From positions 9,765,368-9,829,367 of the forward strand of contig NC_062238.1 in the NCBI RefSeq assembly GCF_905475465.1: a stretch of DNA of 64,000 nucleotides, in the 5' to 3' direction. This document shows positions 35,441 to 47,879 of this stretch, piece by piece. The translations under genes and the position numbers were made by a program. Source of the stretch: Pieris napi (taxonomy: Eukaryota > Arthropoda > Insecta > Lepidoptera > Pieridae). The stretch's first letter is position 1, and every line of letters starts with the position of its first letter. The notes below the pieces were generated by a model. It was not told the origin of the DNA, made no database searches, and worked only from the letters and a program-made list of their open reading frames with translations.

Positions 35441-36134
35441 ATTGGATCGTTCACAGAATGAGCTATTTTACAAAACGTTGTCCTATCCATCATAACCCCC
35501 ATAGTATGCAATAAACAAACCTTATAATGAAATGATTTAGTTCACCGTTCTTACTCAAGCAATCGTCCGTGAAACTAACTAATTTGTTACAACACTAAAG
35601 ATTAAAGTAAGCTTATGCAGCCTTTCAGTTGGCCGGAACTAACGGTAATATTGAACGAAACTAAATTAAGTTTGAAAGCAATAAATTTTATATAGTGATT
35701 GGTGAGGGCGGGTGATGCCTGGCAAATGATAATAAAAGTGTTTATTTTCCGCCGCTTTTCCCCGATACGTTGGGAGTTAAGAAGATTAAATTAGTAGTAA
35801 AAATGTTGTTCTATTATTTATGATGCCTGTATTGTAGTAGTTTCTACTTAGTCAACTGTTGTTAATCAAAAACCCACCTGTATTTGAAAACATTGCACTG
35901 TTTTATTTGTCTCATTCTGTCAAATTGTGTTTACGATGCGATCATAATAGATATAGAGAACTTTAATTAAAACGGTGTAAATAGACTAATTTATGTTCAA
36001 AATGTATTGAAAGGTTCAAAATTTGTACTAAATTTTTAGAAACAAATTTATAAAGCGAGATTAGTAATAATAATAGTAGTCTTTATTCAGATACATCTAC
36101 ATTTAAACACATTTCATTTTAATCCTCTTCTAAC

Positions 36135-36275
36135 TCAAAATCAAACTCAAAATGTCTTTATTCATATAGGTAGACAATTACATTATGAACGTCAAGAAGA
36201 TGTTAAATTAATGTAAATTTACATCTACTACCAGTTCGCAAGGTTCGCAAGGGCGTAGAGCGGGTAAGAAGAACA
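36135..36275 (-). mobile_element. LINE-D tail fragment
   Basis: 'CTCAAAATGTCTTTATTCAT', 'TACATTATGAACGTCAAGAA', 'AAGGGCGTAGAGCGGGTAAG': the reverse complement of the LINE-D tail. Confidence 0.7.
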
Positions 36276-36276
36276 A

Positions 36277-36517
36277 CCCTGCGATTCTGTAACTCACTTT
36301 TCGAACTCACACAGCGGTTTTCGCATCGGCGGTCGCTCTCAAATCAGTCGTGAAGCAGTCATTTTGTTCTTTGGCATTCTGAAAAGGTGAGAGCTTGTAG
36401 TTTATTGTTTATTAGAAAGCCAAATCATAAAATGACTGCTTCACGACTGATTTCAGAGCGACCGCCGATGCGAAAACCGCTGTGTGAGTTCGTAAAGTGA
36501 GTTACAGAATCGCAGGG
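36277..36517. mobile_element. Foldback MITE, copy 3
   Basis: Ends CCCTGCGATTCTGTAACTC and complement. The CTG flank is present only on the right. The left arm has 'TTTTGTTCTTTGGCATTC' where others read TTTTATGATTTGGC. Confidence 0.88.
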
Positions 36518-36533
36518 CTGGCAAGAATCTTTC

Positions 36534-36700
36534 CGCCAAGGTTTTCGCTTAGGCTTTCTAGTGTACCCTTTTATGGCAAAGGCCTCTTCCAAATCCTGCT
36601 ATTCCTCTCTGCACAGTGCCACTCTCTCCCATGTACCACATGCTGTTTCTTTAATGTGGTCTATCCACCTTAGTTGTTTCCCTCTTTTTCGTTTGCTGTA
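36534..36700 (-). mobile_element. Non-LTR retrotransposon fragment (ORF2 C-terminus)
   Basis: Minus translation contains 'LRWIDHIKETACGTWERVAL' and 'CREEWQDLEEAFAIKG', the last residues of a LINE ORF2 ('W..L.EAF'). Dead fragment. Confidence 0.65.
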
Positions 36701-36828
36701 CCTTGTATATCAGTTTAGTAGTTTTTTATTCTTCACTGTTCTGTTCCTCGTGCCATGTGCCGTGCCCATTTTCACTTTAGTTTATTTATTGTTATTGTAA
36801 CATCTGTTACCTTTAGTAAGTAAGCGTT

Positions 36829-37170
36829 AAGTAAAAAAAGTGCGTGCGTACAAAGTACACATGTCAGAAGGGAAACTTCTTTGGCAAACTAATGTTTAAC
36901 TCTTCTTCATATTTATACAAATCTAATTATTAGATTTCCGAGACTTAAAGGAATGGGAAAAGAAGAAGTTAGGAATTTGATAAATTAATTGTCATTAAAA
37001 TATTGAGTGTCAAAAATTAATACAAATACTTAAAAAAAAACTATAATAAAAACACGTGGAATTTTAATTTACAATTCGTTATTAGAGATTTCAATAAATT
37101 ATTTTGCATAAAATATAAACTACTAATATTTCATACATTCACTTTACGTTTAGTTTCACTTCAAAAAAAT
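36829..37170 (+). mobile_element. GAAGTT..CTTC-ended element, copy F
   Basis: 'AGTGCGTGCGTACAAAGTAC', 'AGAAGGGAAACTTCTTTGG' at the left and 'TTTAGTTTCACTTCAAAAAA' at the right. The interior is the inverse of copy G. Confidence 0.7.
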
Positions 37171-37560
37171 AACTAAAGCGAGATTATTTGAGACACAATA
37201 TCTTCAAAATAAATTCTTTAAAGCAGCAACTTTGTCAACTTAATTGTCTTTTACCGTATTAACATATGTACAAAAACAGTTGCAAAACAGGTCAGTGGCG
37301 GATTAGGCCAGTTTAAATCGTGCCCTGTCTTTGTCCGGCCTCAGCTGGGATTAACACGTTAACCATTTTCATTTGTGTAATCCAGCCTTAATACCGTCAG
37401 TCATATTATATGCGTAACTAAACCTTTGTGTGCAGAATTTATGATCATTTGAATTAATTAATTATTTGGAATGATTTTTCACTTTTGTAACACATTTAAC
37501 ATAATTTATTATTGCTAACATAAATTAACATAACAAAAAGCAATAACTAACCTTAAAATA
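37171..37560. other. No recognised feature
   Basis: AT-rich. 'GTCAGTGGCGGATTAGGCCA' (37291) hints at an unknown repeat end. Nothing firmer. Confidence 0.4.
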
Positions 37561-37835
37561 TAATAACTAAAATATATTATTGTAAGGAATTTAGACAAGG
37601 TTCCGAAGATACTTTCAAAGGGACCTTTAGGCTAGGTTCCGAAGATACTTTCAGCGTACCTCCTTTGAATAGCTAGACTAATTCTTTGTCCGAGATGCCA
37701 GCTCTTCGGTCTCCTGTGATGTCGACTAACCTTTTAGTTATTTCTTTAAAAGGCCTTATAGCGCTAGGACCCCATGGACCAAGGGTCTCGACACCGAATG
37801 GGACAACATCATATTCGGAGCCTACCCACCTGTAT
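37561..37835 (-). mobile_element. Non-LTR retrotransposon 3' fragment (LINE-B)
   Basis: Minus translation is 'SEYDVVPFGVETLGPWGPSA' then 'FKEITKRLVDITGDRRAG', then frame loss. A 31-bp word 'AGGTTCCGAAGATACTTTCA' occurs twice in tandem at the 3' side (37599 and 37634). Confidence 0.82.
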
Positions 37836-38478
37836 TTGCATTTTATTATGCTATTAATATAATAATTATCCATCTCGAAATGTCTTACAGATTGTATTGG
37901 TTAAGTTATAAAAGGTTACGCAATCGTGGTCACTTAATTTATGCGAAATAAATTTCGGAAATAAATTTTTGGATTTATGTTATGTTTAAACCACGGCACA
38001 ATAGAGCACTATTCACGATTTCAATAGTACGAAGAGTGTTGTTTTGAATCAAATCCAATTGAAACTTAATGGTCGGTAGTAGTATTTTACTGTCACGTGA
38101 ATTATACATATCACTTATGAACAGAAGAGTTTATGTGTTAACATTTGAGTGTTTTAGCGCCACAAATATTTATAATAGGTTTTATACAAAATGGTATTGG
38201 GACTTTTTGTCTTTATCTTATTTTCTGTATGTTTCTATTGCCTATTGGATAATTAAGCGACTAAAACTATTCTTAAATACATTTACATAATGTCAGTATA
38301 AAATGTATTATATTTGAAAGAAGTTGCCTTCGACAAACAGCGAATTTAGAGAAATTTAATCACCGATTTATTGACCTGTGAAACAGTTTCCGTTCAGAAA
38401 GGCAACAATTTTCTTTATACTTATGAATACTGATGAGGCTAATCACATAATAATAATAAAATTGTATTGTAATATTAG
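37836..38478. other. No recognised feature
   Basis: AT-rich, nothing supported. Confidence 0.5.
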
Positions 38479-38840
38479 AGAGCAGTATTGGCCTAGTGGT
38501 TTCAATGAGACTCTCATCCCTAAGGTTGTAGGTTCAATCCCCGGTTACACCAATGAATTTTTCTTTCTATGCCCGCATTTAACATACGCTTTAACGGTAA
38601 AGACGAATCACAAGTGTACATTGTGTTACCTACGTGAATAAATGATTTTTGAATTTGAATTTGAAAGGAAAACATTGTGAGGAAACTGGCTTGCCTTAGA
38701 CACAAAAAAACAACGGCAGATTATCTTAGACTCAGACCTAACTTGCTTATTAGATTGACAAATTATTATGAAAGAGATACAGAAATCTGAGGTCCAGACC
38801 TAAAAAGGTATAGGTATAGGGCCTCTGATTTTTTATAATC
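38479..38840 (+). mobile_element. tRNA-derived SINE carrying a LINE-D tail insertion
   Basis: SINE head 'GCAGTATTGGCCTAGTGGTT' and 'AGGTTCAATCCCCGG', interrupted after 'GCTTTAACGGTAAA' by about 64 bp of LINE-D tail ('CACAAGTGTACATTGTGTTA', 'TGAATTTGAATTTGAA'). It resumes at 'GAAAACATTGTGAGGAAACT' and runs to the SINE 3' end. Confidence 0.8.
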
Positions 38841-39630
38841 CATCGTCTCTTTCTGTTAAACTGTATGTATACTGTGATGGAAAGAGACAGATTTGTTAAA
38901 ATGGAACTGTTAATCTATTTTTTTTAAAGTTTGTATTGGCTATGATTTATTTATTTATTGTAAAATTATTTATTATTTTTCTCAAAATGTGTTTGCAAAT
39001 TTAAATATGATGTGAAAAATTACTCGTTCGAATATAACATTTCAGAGCAATATGAGACTCCACTTGGGTGTTTTGAACCTTTTTAATTCAAGATTAATTT
39101 TCTCGCTGAATATTAAAAGATATTTAGTATGGATGTGGGAAAGCTCTGATATTTGCACGTTGTATTTGAATAAGAAGATGTAATGAGGTGTCGAAGCCGC
39201 AGGGCGACGAAAAGTAATAAATTATTTCGGGAATATCTCGCATTAATTTTACTCATAAAATATCTGAGATCAACCTTAGTTACCTTACCAAAGAATTTAT
39301 TTGGTATAAGGAAAACTGTGTTAATACTTATAAAACCTTATCATTTCTACGCTTGAGTAGAAACCATCAAAAGTGCTTACCTTCTATCTAAATTTCCTCA
39401 AAAAGGTGGCTTTAACGATTTGAAAATTAAAGAGTTATATTTTGTCAAACACCTGGGATCCAATCATATCCAAATTAAAACCTCAAAAAGAAAAACAATC
39501 CGCGAAAATAGAGGACACCGTGAGGCATTTTTGCCAAAACCCTCCATATTTTAGTCGATACCAACTCCGGGGAAATAAATACAGATAATGCAACTTTCTC
39601 TACAGCTATGATACTTTTTGATATACAACA
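38841..39630. other. No recognised feature
   Basis: AT-rich, no frame or repeat supported. Confidence 0.5.
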
Positions 39631-39780
39631 CCTTTGTCTTCAGTCACCGTGACCACGCACGCTGTAAAGCACGCGAAACGTCGGATAAATTTAAAATTAT
39701 GTTAAATAATTGTAAATTTATAATAATAGGTACATAACTTTAATCCGTTTAAAAAGTTTTTTCTTTAAAAGAGTTATATT
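39631..39780 (+). mobile_element. Penelope-like (tentative) 3' fragment
   Basis: 'CTTCAGTCACCGTGACCACG', 'CACGCTGTAAAGCACGCG', then GAAACGTCGG. The reverse of the same block is at 47000-47215. The GCGAAACGTCGG ending is typical of Penelope-like element 3' regions. The CTGATGA core of their hammerhead ribozymes is not present. Confidence 0.5.
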
Positions 39781-39984
39781 TGCTACTTTCTTGTTACTTA
39801 AGCATTGGAATTTACACGAGTGTGACACTTTTGATATAATGTGGTTTACTAGACACGAAAGCATACGATTATTTTAAGCATTTTTTTAATATAGTAACAG
39901 TGAAATAATAGGACTTTCTGATTTAAAAATAAGCATCTGGCTTACTTCCTGACTTCTATAAAAACTGAGTATTTTTTATACATT

Positions 39985-40318
39985 TTTACACGCTTTATAT
40001 TAGCTTCACCTGTATGTATGTATGTACGCACCTGTCAAAGATCGATGACAATGCAATAATCCGAAAAAAAATATAAAAAACAAATAATAATTAAAAAAAA
40101 CTAAAAAACACGCTTTTAAAGCACATCAAACTAAAAAGTGAAAAATAATTCCTAATTTAGGATGAAAATGGTAATGAACAAAAAATACTAATTATTGTGA
40201 AAAAGCGTGGGGCGCTCTGTGCCATATTTTTCGTCTATCTTAATTATTTTTCAATTTTTAGTTTGATGTGCGTTAAAAGCGTGTTTTTTAGTTTTTTTTA
40301 ACTATTATTTATTAGACT
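39985..40318. mobile_element. Dispersed element with TATG microsatellite and long inverted arms, copy 1
   Basis: Starts with 'TATATTAGCTTCACCTG', (TATG)n and 'CACCTGTCAAAGATCGATGA'. From about 40083 the sequence forms arms of roughly 60-70 nt ('ACTAAAAAACACGC' against 'GCGTGTTTTTTAGT') around a 100-nt centre with 'GAAAAAGCGTGGGGCGCTCT'. Non-autonomous; class not recognised. Confidence 0.65.
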
Positions 40319-40470
40319 TTAATATTGTGTTATAGTCTAATCAAATATCTCTCTGCTTTAAGGCTGATACGTGTAATGTTAACTTACTGTTAATTCATTC
40401 TAATTCAATAATTAAAAGAAACCACTTTACCGTATAAAGTCCTTTTCAAAAAATCATTCGTTAATTAAAA

Positions 40471-40848
40471 AAAAAGGGTGCGTGTAGGTACTTATGTACG
40501 CGCGTAAGAAGTTATACTTCTGTGGCATTATTAAAAATAGTTTTTGATTGCATGCAAATAATTAATTACAATTAAATAATCAAAGACTGGAAAAGGAGTC
40601 ATTATAGTCAATAAAGGTCAGTTTACATTTGAAAAATTAAATAAATATATATTTAATATAATTCTCTTACATTATGTGTAACATAATTTCTATTATTATT
40701 CGAATGTTGTTTTTAAATTATGTCCAATGCCGTAGCATCTTCCGTGGGCAACTTCATTCTGTTAATTTTGTGGCACGGTGCGCGCGCATCGTAAAAATTC
40801 ACTCTCATCAATTTTTCAAAACGCGCCTAGAGAAGTATAACTTCAAAA
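40471..40848 (+). mobile_element. GAAGTTATACTTC-ended element, copy C
   Basis: 'GGGTGCGTGTAGGTACTTAT', 'AAGAAGTTATACTTCTGTGG' at the left; 'ACGCGCCTAGAGAAGTATAA' at the right. Very similar to copy B ('GACTGGAAAAGGAGTCATTA'). Confidence 0.8.
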
Positions 40849-41647
40849 AAATAGAAATCTTTTAAACACCATATTATTTCTTACCCTGACGTGTATTAGT
40901 AATCATAAAAATAAAATATACAGGATTTATAATTAATAAATACTTTTACAATTTAAATAATCAAGAAACATTGAAATGGCAGAGTACAGAAGCCAGACTG
41001 ATTATAAAAAAATCCTTTCTAGGTAACAAATTACGCCATTGTGCAAAATATTAAAAATAATCTAATTTAACTAATACAATTCAAACAAAAATTCTAAAAC
41101 TTGCCCTCCACCCGTTCCAGCCTGTTTAAATCAGTCACGTAAATATTAAAGTAACCCACATTTGTTATAAGCTTTGATTGCGAATCTATTCTGACCGCGA
41201 AGTGCTCATATTCTTGAAAGCAATCGCTTTTCAAAGCCTTAATTACGCTCCAAATCTCATAATCAATCTAAAAGCCAGCTGTTCGAGCGATCGATCGGAG
41301 CAATCATCAATGGGTTAGCTCCCTGCACCCGCGTGCATACAATATAAATGAGCCAATTTTGCATAGTGATACCTCAGGTAATCTATTGCCTATTGATTGA
41401 CTATTCCATCCGGGACGAATTATGATAATGCTAATTGGAAATGTACGCCCACAATTATTAGTTCCAATCGAATACACTCTTGTCATGACATTTATTTTAA
41501 TAGGAAAAAATATGCATTTATATATGGTACATAGACGCTAAATACACAAAAACAAAAAGGCGAAATTAACTGGAAGAAAAGGTTACTCAATACTTAAATA
41601 CAGAAAGGTTTTAAAGCTGCTTTGAGGTTCATTGAGTATTTATCTTT
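40849..41647. other. No recognised gene; less AT-rich stretch
   Basis: 41275-41440 ('GTTCGAGCGATCGATCGGAG', 'ACCCGCGTGCATACAATATA') looks like single-copy non-coding sequence with TATAAAT-like words. Unproven as regulatory. Confidence 0.35.
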
Positions 41648-41860
41648 ACTAATATTATAAAGAGGAACGATTTGTTTGTTGTTTGTAATGAATTAGCTCA
41701 AAAAGTAATGAACCAATTTTAAATATTCTTTCACTATTATTAGAAAACTATTGATTATAGAACAAAAAAATGTTCCACAATATTGAAGAACATATCAAGA
41801 TCTTAAAAAAAATTCAAAAAGTAAATGTCGACCCGTGCGAAATCGTGACGGGCCTCTAAT
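41648..41860 (+). mobile_element. Dispersed ATAAAGAGGAA repeat, copy 2
   Basis: 'ATATTATAAAGAGGAACGAT', 'GTTCCACAATATTGAAGAAC', 'GACCCGTGCGAAATCGTGAC'. Confidence 0.6.
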
Positions 41861-42159
41861 TTATTATAAAGGCCGTTATGTCGATTGGTGGTAATTGATC
41901 CCAGCAACGTATACGTATAGATGATTCGTGATTAACGAATAAAACTTTGAATAGATAATTGAGTAGAAAAATACCTGAATTGAAACTTTAAAAAGAAGTG
42001 TTATAATCGCCTAAGCACAGCAGTGAAAGATGTGACCTTGAGGGTCCATATTTTACAGCAGCAAAACCATTACAGTGAACCTTGTTTAGGAATATTTGAA
42101 AGGAGCTGAGAGTTAACATTCTTAACTCCGAATCTTATCATAAATCAAATATAAGTTTC

Positions 42160-42603
42160 TTATTATATTTTCTTATCTATTAGTAAGATAGAGCGACTCA
42201 TGGACATGTGTAATACCTTTTCAGAATCCCTATTGATTGCGCCAAAACTTGTAATACAGGGTCACTTTTCGGTAGAGTAATTTTTTTTACAGTGGGGGCC
42301 GAAGTAAACAAAAAGTAATGATTTGAAAAACATTTATATCGTATAACTTAATATTATCTTCAATACACTTAATATACAACTATAAATATTATGTCTAACG
42401 CAAGAACTCATCAGTTCCAATCAAAATATATTTTCGAATTTTAATAAGAATTAGTAAAAAAAGTCAATTTTCTTATAAAACGCAAAATAAATTATAACTC
42501 TGCAGGGGTTGAGCTTAGAGACCTCCCGTAGAACAATTTTTTGTAGCTGATGACCTCATCTATCCCCTATTTGCGTTTGATCTACGACTTTTTGGCCACC
42601 CTG
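42160..42603. mobile_element. Mariner-like MITE, copy 2, left-truncated
   Basis: Right end GACTTTTTGGCCACCCTG followed by TA. The interior matches 34092-34781 ('CATGTGTAATACCTTTTCAG', 'GCGCCAAAACTTGTAATACA'). The left terminal repeat is missing. Confidence 0.82.
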
Positions 42604-45030
42604 TATAGCATAGTTTAAAAAAATATAAAACATGTTTAGTATGGAACATAAGATACAGGTATCACTTATTCCACGTCATTAAATTTAAATCGGTAGACAT
42701 CCCTACTCATGGCAAAGAAGACAGAGGGTGTAGGCTGAGAGTAAAAGCCGGCGTAAAAAACTCTCGGTACTCTTTAAAATAGCAAATCATCATACAAAAT
42801 GACTATTGCAAACAACACTTATTTTAAAACAAATATCGCAAATTAATTAGAATTCTATATAATTCTTTAATACGATTATATAGCATGTTATAATCATATT
42901 AAAGAGGTGTTTTAGTAACAAATCTGCATTGCGGATGTGAAGTGTTAACCATAAAAAATAAATGTTTTACAAATGTACTTTGTCGGGTGCAGAACATTGG
43001 AAATAGCATTTCCACAAACAACATGTCGGCTCACCGAAGCCTACATGTCATAATAATTCCCTTTGCCAATTTATTTGTATATTTCATAAATTGGTCCGGA
43101 AAATCAGAGAGACAACTTGTTTAATAAATGATATTTAATTTTAAATTACGGTTAAACTTTTTAAGTTTAATTTTTATATTTTTGTCAAATCTGTTCAATC
43201 TAGTAGAGATTTTTCCAAAGTTACTTTTTGGTTCGATTTTTACTCAAAAATACATTTCTTACAGTAAATGCGACAGCCGTTCTTAAAAATACAAGATTGT
43301 TTTTTTTAGAAACGGACGCTTATCATTAAATAAAGATATAATATTGTTCAGGAAATAAATCCTTAAAAGATCTATTCATAAACAGTATCTCGACACAGCT
43401 AGTTTAGTAAAATATCAGAAACAGACACAATAAGCCCGCGACTAAAGGCCGGGAGATAGTGACACAAAATAGTTGGTCATTTGTACCAGTATGGCGATTC
43501 TACAGGGGTCTTATTACGTAATTTAAAAAAGAATTTTGATGGTCATAGCGCTGGTACCGGTGGCCCAAGCGCGTGGGCGTTAGTCGACGACGTAGGGCGA
43601 CTTTCAAACTCAAAAAATTTTTTTCAACAGTCCCTGTATGATCATAAATAGAAGTCTGATAATGCCTGACTTCTATTTATGATGTCGTGCCTCTGGATTA
43701 TTATTAACTAACGTACATACTAAAAGTAAATTTCTCTGTGTAAGAATCTGATATTACGTAAAATCCATCGAAGTTTTAATACGTGTATAGATAATTAAAT
43801 TGAATGTAATTGGATGACGCGGAATTGGAACATAAAACCAATCGGATTACATGAGGTCGACGTTAATTTTTCGTTTCCAGCTAAACCAAAACGTTTGTAA
43901 CTTTGACGGTCCTTGATACGTTTAGCTGATTGCGTTTTAATTATATCTCTTATATTTGCCACAAATAAATATATATTTTATATCATGTACGATTTTGTTA
44001 AATAATTAGTATAATATGTAACCCTAATGTTTAAAAACTATTACTTTAATTATGAATTATTTGTATTTAACTCAACGAAAAAGTCTGTATATTAACATTT
44101 ATTGTCTGGTGTTCGATTTCCAGTAAAATAATACTTATGACAAGCCATTCATAAAACAGCTTTTCTTAGATTAAATTCAAGTAGTCGTTCCACAGAGAAC
44201 AAAAAAACAACTAAAACAGAGCCCAGTCAAAATATTATTTATTGAAATCCATGTTGGCACCGCAAAAAATAATTAAATGACTAATTTTGCATTTCTAGTG
44301 TCCTAGCTGGCATGAAACTATGAGTCACTCTTTTTTATTCAACAATAATGCCGTTTAAAAACTAAACTTCCTTACATATTTAAGGCATATATCGAAACTA
44401 TATTATGAAATAACAACGAATCGGTGCCCGTGTGAAATTGTTTAAAGAATAAACACTAGCGAGACGTGTCAGACGTGATAAATCCTTCAAAGCGACAGCC
44501 CGCGGGAACCGAGCTTTGAACCTGCTATGACCATTTAAATTAAATACTGTATACCTAACTTGAAATGTGGTGGTGTGACAACAGTGGGACAAGTAAGATA
44601 AAATATTGGTGTCCGCGTCTACTTCATTTATCTTCTACTTCTTTAATTGCTCGTGTGTTTGTCCTTGTGTTGTCATGTCATGTCTGAGATCTCTACACAC
44701 ACAAGTAGAGAGTGTTTGGTCATTGAAATGTTCAAGGCTACCTAGATTGAACCAAAAATAAAATAAAACATAAGATAAGCGAGAGCACTCGTTCCGCGCT
44801 CTCGCTTGCACACAAAAATTTACATAATTGTATTTATGCGTACAAATTAATGTAACTTGATCAATTCAATTGTGATTTCCATTTACCTACTCTATATCCA
44901 TACAAAATATCTATCAAACAAATAAAATTAAAATTTTCTTTTGAAAAAATGCAACCATTCCATCAGTATTTTCTTATGACGTTGTCACGTTCAACTATCG
45001 TCAGTAAACCGACTTTACAGACAACCGATA
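42604..45030. other. No recognised feature, one perfect hairpin
   Basis: 2.4 kb AT-rich. 43641-43683 is a hairpin with 16-bp perfect arms (ATCATAAATAGAAGTC). Frames at 42942-43124 and 44398-44592 show no family signal. Confidence 0.5.
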
Positions 45031-45305
45031 TTTTTTTTTTTTGATATCCGAGGTGGAAATGCATTTGCGCATCCCCTGAACAGGGGTATGTAGGACTCGA
45101 CCCACGCCAAAATCTCTGCTATTCAGAGACTGGGTGAGTAATTCCCACTAAAACCACTATACCCACCATATACCACCCACAAATACCCACTAAAACCACT
45201 TCGAGTAGTTCCGACAAAGCCGCGTTACAGAGGCTCCGGGGTCGCTGTCGCATTCTACCGGGATGTCTACGGATACCCTGGCCACCTATATGCCTCGCTA
45301 GAATA
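45031..45305 (-). mobile_element. Non-LTR retrotransposon 3' end with A tail
   Basis: Minus strand ends '..GCATTTCCACCTCGGATATC' plus about 13 A (T-run 45030-45042). Upstream 'GGGTATAGTGGTTTTAGTGG' and 'CGAGTCCTACATACCCCTG'. It resembles R1-type LINE 3' regions. No protein motif is left. Confidence 0.65.
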
Positions 45306-45455
45306 CTAGTATTTTATGTATTTCCGAACTAACTCGACTTAGGGTACTTTAAGGAAGGAGCGTATCTGGTGGCATCGAGAGTGTCTATGGGCGGTATCAC
45401 TAAACATCAGGTGGCCAGCCTCCGTTGGCTCCGTTGTTAAACAAAAAAGATTACA
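45306..45455 (+). mobile_element. LINE-A 3' fragment
   Basis: 'ATTTCCGAACTAACTCGACT', 'TAGGGTACTTTAAGGAAGGA', 'CATCAGGTGGCCAGCCTCCG'. Decayed. Confidence 0.7.
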
Positions 45456-46999
45456 TAAATAAATATAATACAGTAGTAAGCTTTTATTGTCTTTAAAAAT
45501 TTACGTGTATGTTACATATTAACTAACGAGTTTGATACGAAATCGGTTTTCTTTCTAATGTTCTTTTAATATTTGTACTTAATATGGTAAGAGTCCATTA
45601 ATAAAATACGAAAACGCAAAAGTAAAATTTCACCTTTAAAGCATTTTATACACAATTTTCCCTTGTTTCGTTCTATTTTCTCGTAATCCGGCAAATCAAA
45701 TAAATTTACGCAAATCGAAATACGAACTTTACTCGTTTGTTCTAGAGCTGTTTCTTGATTTATATTGCGGCCCGGGGTTGTTCTCATTTAGCCTATTAAA
45801 AAGTTTATATTCAATATTTACTGAATTATTTATTACATAAGAAGGTTTAGTACGACAGTTTTTACTGTTATTATATTCAAATTTGTTATTTTGTTTAAAC
45901 TAAAAAAATTTTCTGCATATTCTTTTGACAGATTTTTTTTAAAGAAAGAAAATAATATTTATTTCATTAAATCAACATACAAAAAAAATTATAGGAACAC
46001 AATTACTTTAATCAAAAATAGACACCCAGAAACAACCTACGGCGTATATAGTGACTTCCGAAGTGCACTCGAAAGTGTTGCGGGTGGTCGCTCTTTCAAT
46101 CCCCTTGTAGTTGAATGTAGGGGAATAATGCTCAATGTTAGGTTGAGGGGCATCTTTTTGGGATTTGCTGTGAGGGTCATGCAGGGGGTTGTCAAAAGAA
46201 ATAGGTAGTAGTAGAAATAGTAATATAGTAATAGAAAGTAAATATTCGGGTAACCAATACCATTTATGTAAGCTTCTAACACCTCCGACTACATAGTCGG
46301 GGAATTATCGGGAAAACGAAAAAAAAAAAAAAGACAACAATAGACACAAATGAACTTTATGTTACTGTTACCAATGACCCTCAATGTTTTCAAAACGTCT
46401 TATGACAACTTGAAAATGACCTATTTTTGATGTACCTACGTAAATGTATTCACCTAGAATATATTTACGATTCAGTACCGGTTAAGGTTGAGGGGTATGG
46501 CACTCGACACGGTCTGCACATAGGACCAGGTGAGCAATATTAAAACTAATCTCTGGGTAGCACCGACAGTCTATTTTGTATGTTTAAATTTCCCTTTTTG
46601 GTTATAACCGGCTCGGTGTTGGTTCTACCGAGTGCAGCTCAAACATGTTTTGAAAGTCAAATATTACAAATTTGAAAATAATATATATGCTAATGCAAGG
46701 TATAAAATTCCGAAGAGGGAGTATAATCTTGATTTACTTAGCTTAAATTTACAGCCGTTTATATTTCCCTCTCAATGCTGTTGTTCCCTCGTAACCAAAA
46801 TATAATTAATGAACCCTTCCGCAAGTAATTAACGTTTGCCGAGCGTCAAATCCACCCCTATACATCATATTTTTTGTTCGACCGCAATATTCATGACGAA
46901 TGATTATGCATTTGTAAATATAGCTTAAAGCTTAAACATTCCATGTATTAGTTTTATTTATTAAACTGTTTTACTTGTTAGTATTGTCTTTTATTGACA
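45456..46999. other. No recognised feature
   Basis: Includes a poly-A run at 46319-46333 after 'CCGACTACATAGTCGGGGAA' (a short hairpin), possibly an unrecognised retroposon end. The 105-codon plus frame at 45891-46208 has no family signal. Confidence 0.45.
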
Positions 47000-47215
47000 T
47001 AACTTTTAGACATAGAAAAACACTTTTAACGGATTAGAAGTTATGTTTTATTATAAATTTACAATTATGTTACATAATTTTAAATTAAACCGCGTGTTTT
47101 ACAGCGTGCGTGGTCACGGTGACTGAAGACAAAAGGTGTTGAATGTCAAAAAGTATCACAGATGAGAAAAAGTTGTGTTATCTGTATTTATTTCCCCGGA
47201 TATAATTGTAAATTT
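47000..47215 (-). mobile_element. Penelope-like (tentative) 3' fragment, reverse
   Basis: Reverse of 39631-39780: 'ACAGCGTGCGTGGTCACGG', 'TGACTGAAGACAAAAGGTGT', 'TATTTATTTCCCCGG'. Confidence 0.5.
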
Positions 47216-47536
47216 ATAATAAAACATAACTTCAAATATGTTAAAAGTGTTTTTCTATGTTTTATTTAATACCTGAAAATTTTACATTTTTCTGTCATAA
47301 CTATTTTTATTGGGTAATGTGACTAATCTTAGTTGAGGTACTGGAGGTTGTGCCTTCATGATTAATATAAATGCATAAATGTTTTAATGTAGATGAGTAT
47401 TGTACCAACACTCATATTAAATAGTCGTGTCCTGAAGAGCATCGCTTGAGGTTCGTTTAAGGTATCGTAGTGTAGAACTAGGTGATTAGACACATAGAAC
47501 AGATGTGTTAAACACAACCATAGTACCCCCATGATT

Positions 47537-47815
47537 GAGCAGTGTTGGCCTAGTGGCTTCAGCGTGCGACCCTCATACCTGAGGTTCGAGGTTCGATCCC
47601 CGGCTGTGCACCAATGGACTTTCTTTCCATGTGCGCATTTAACATTAGCTCGACAGGTGAAGGAAAACATTGTGGGGTAACCTACATGTCTTAGACCCAA
47701 AAAAGTCGACGGCGTGTGTCAGGCACTGGAGCCTATTAGATTTAAAAATGATCATGAAACAGATTCAGAAATCTGAGGCCAAGACCTAAAGATGTTGTAG
47801 TGCCACTCATTTTTT
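47537..47815 (+). mobile_element. tRNA-derived SINE, full length
   Basis: 'GCAGTGTTGGCCTAGTGGCT', a B box with a duplicated GAGGTTC word ('GAGGTTCGAGGTTCGATCCC'), 'AGTCGACGGCGTGTGTCAGG', 'GAAATCTGAGGCCAAGACC', 'GTAGTGCCACTCA'. Confidence 0.9.
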
Positions 47816-47879
47816 GTATAGTATCCCCATGGGGATATCATGCTCGAAACCGCCTTAGATGTTCATTTGAAACCTTGAA

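Noticed and set aside
45891..46208. 105-codon plus frame
   Set aside because: No recognisable domain, and no clear boundary or homologue that I can recall.
47537..47620. tRNA genes at SINE heads (also 941, 14900, 23965, 30237, 38479, 50600, 59680)
   Set aside because: A and B boxes are present, but the heads do not form a full cloverleaf and are fused to SINE bodies.
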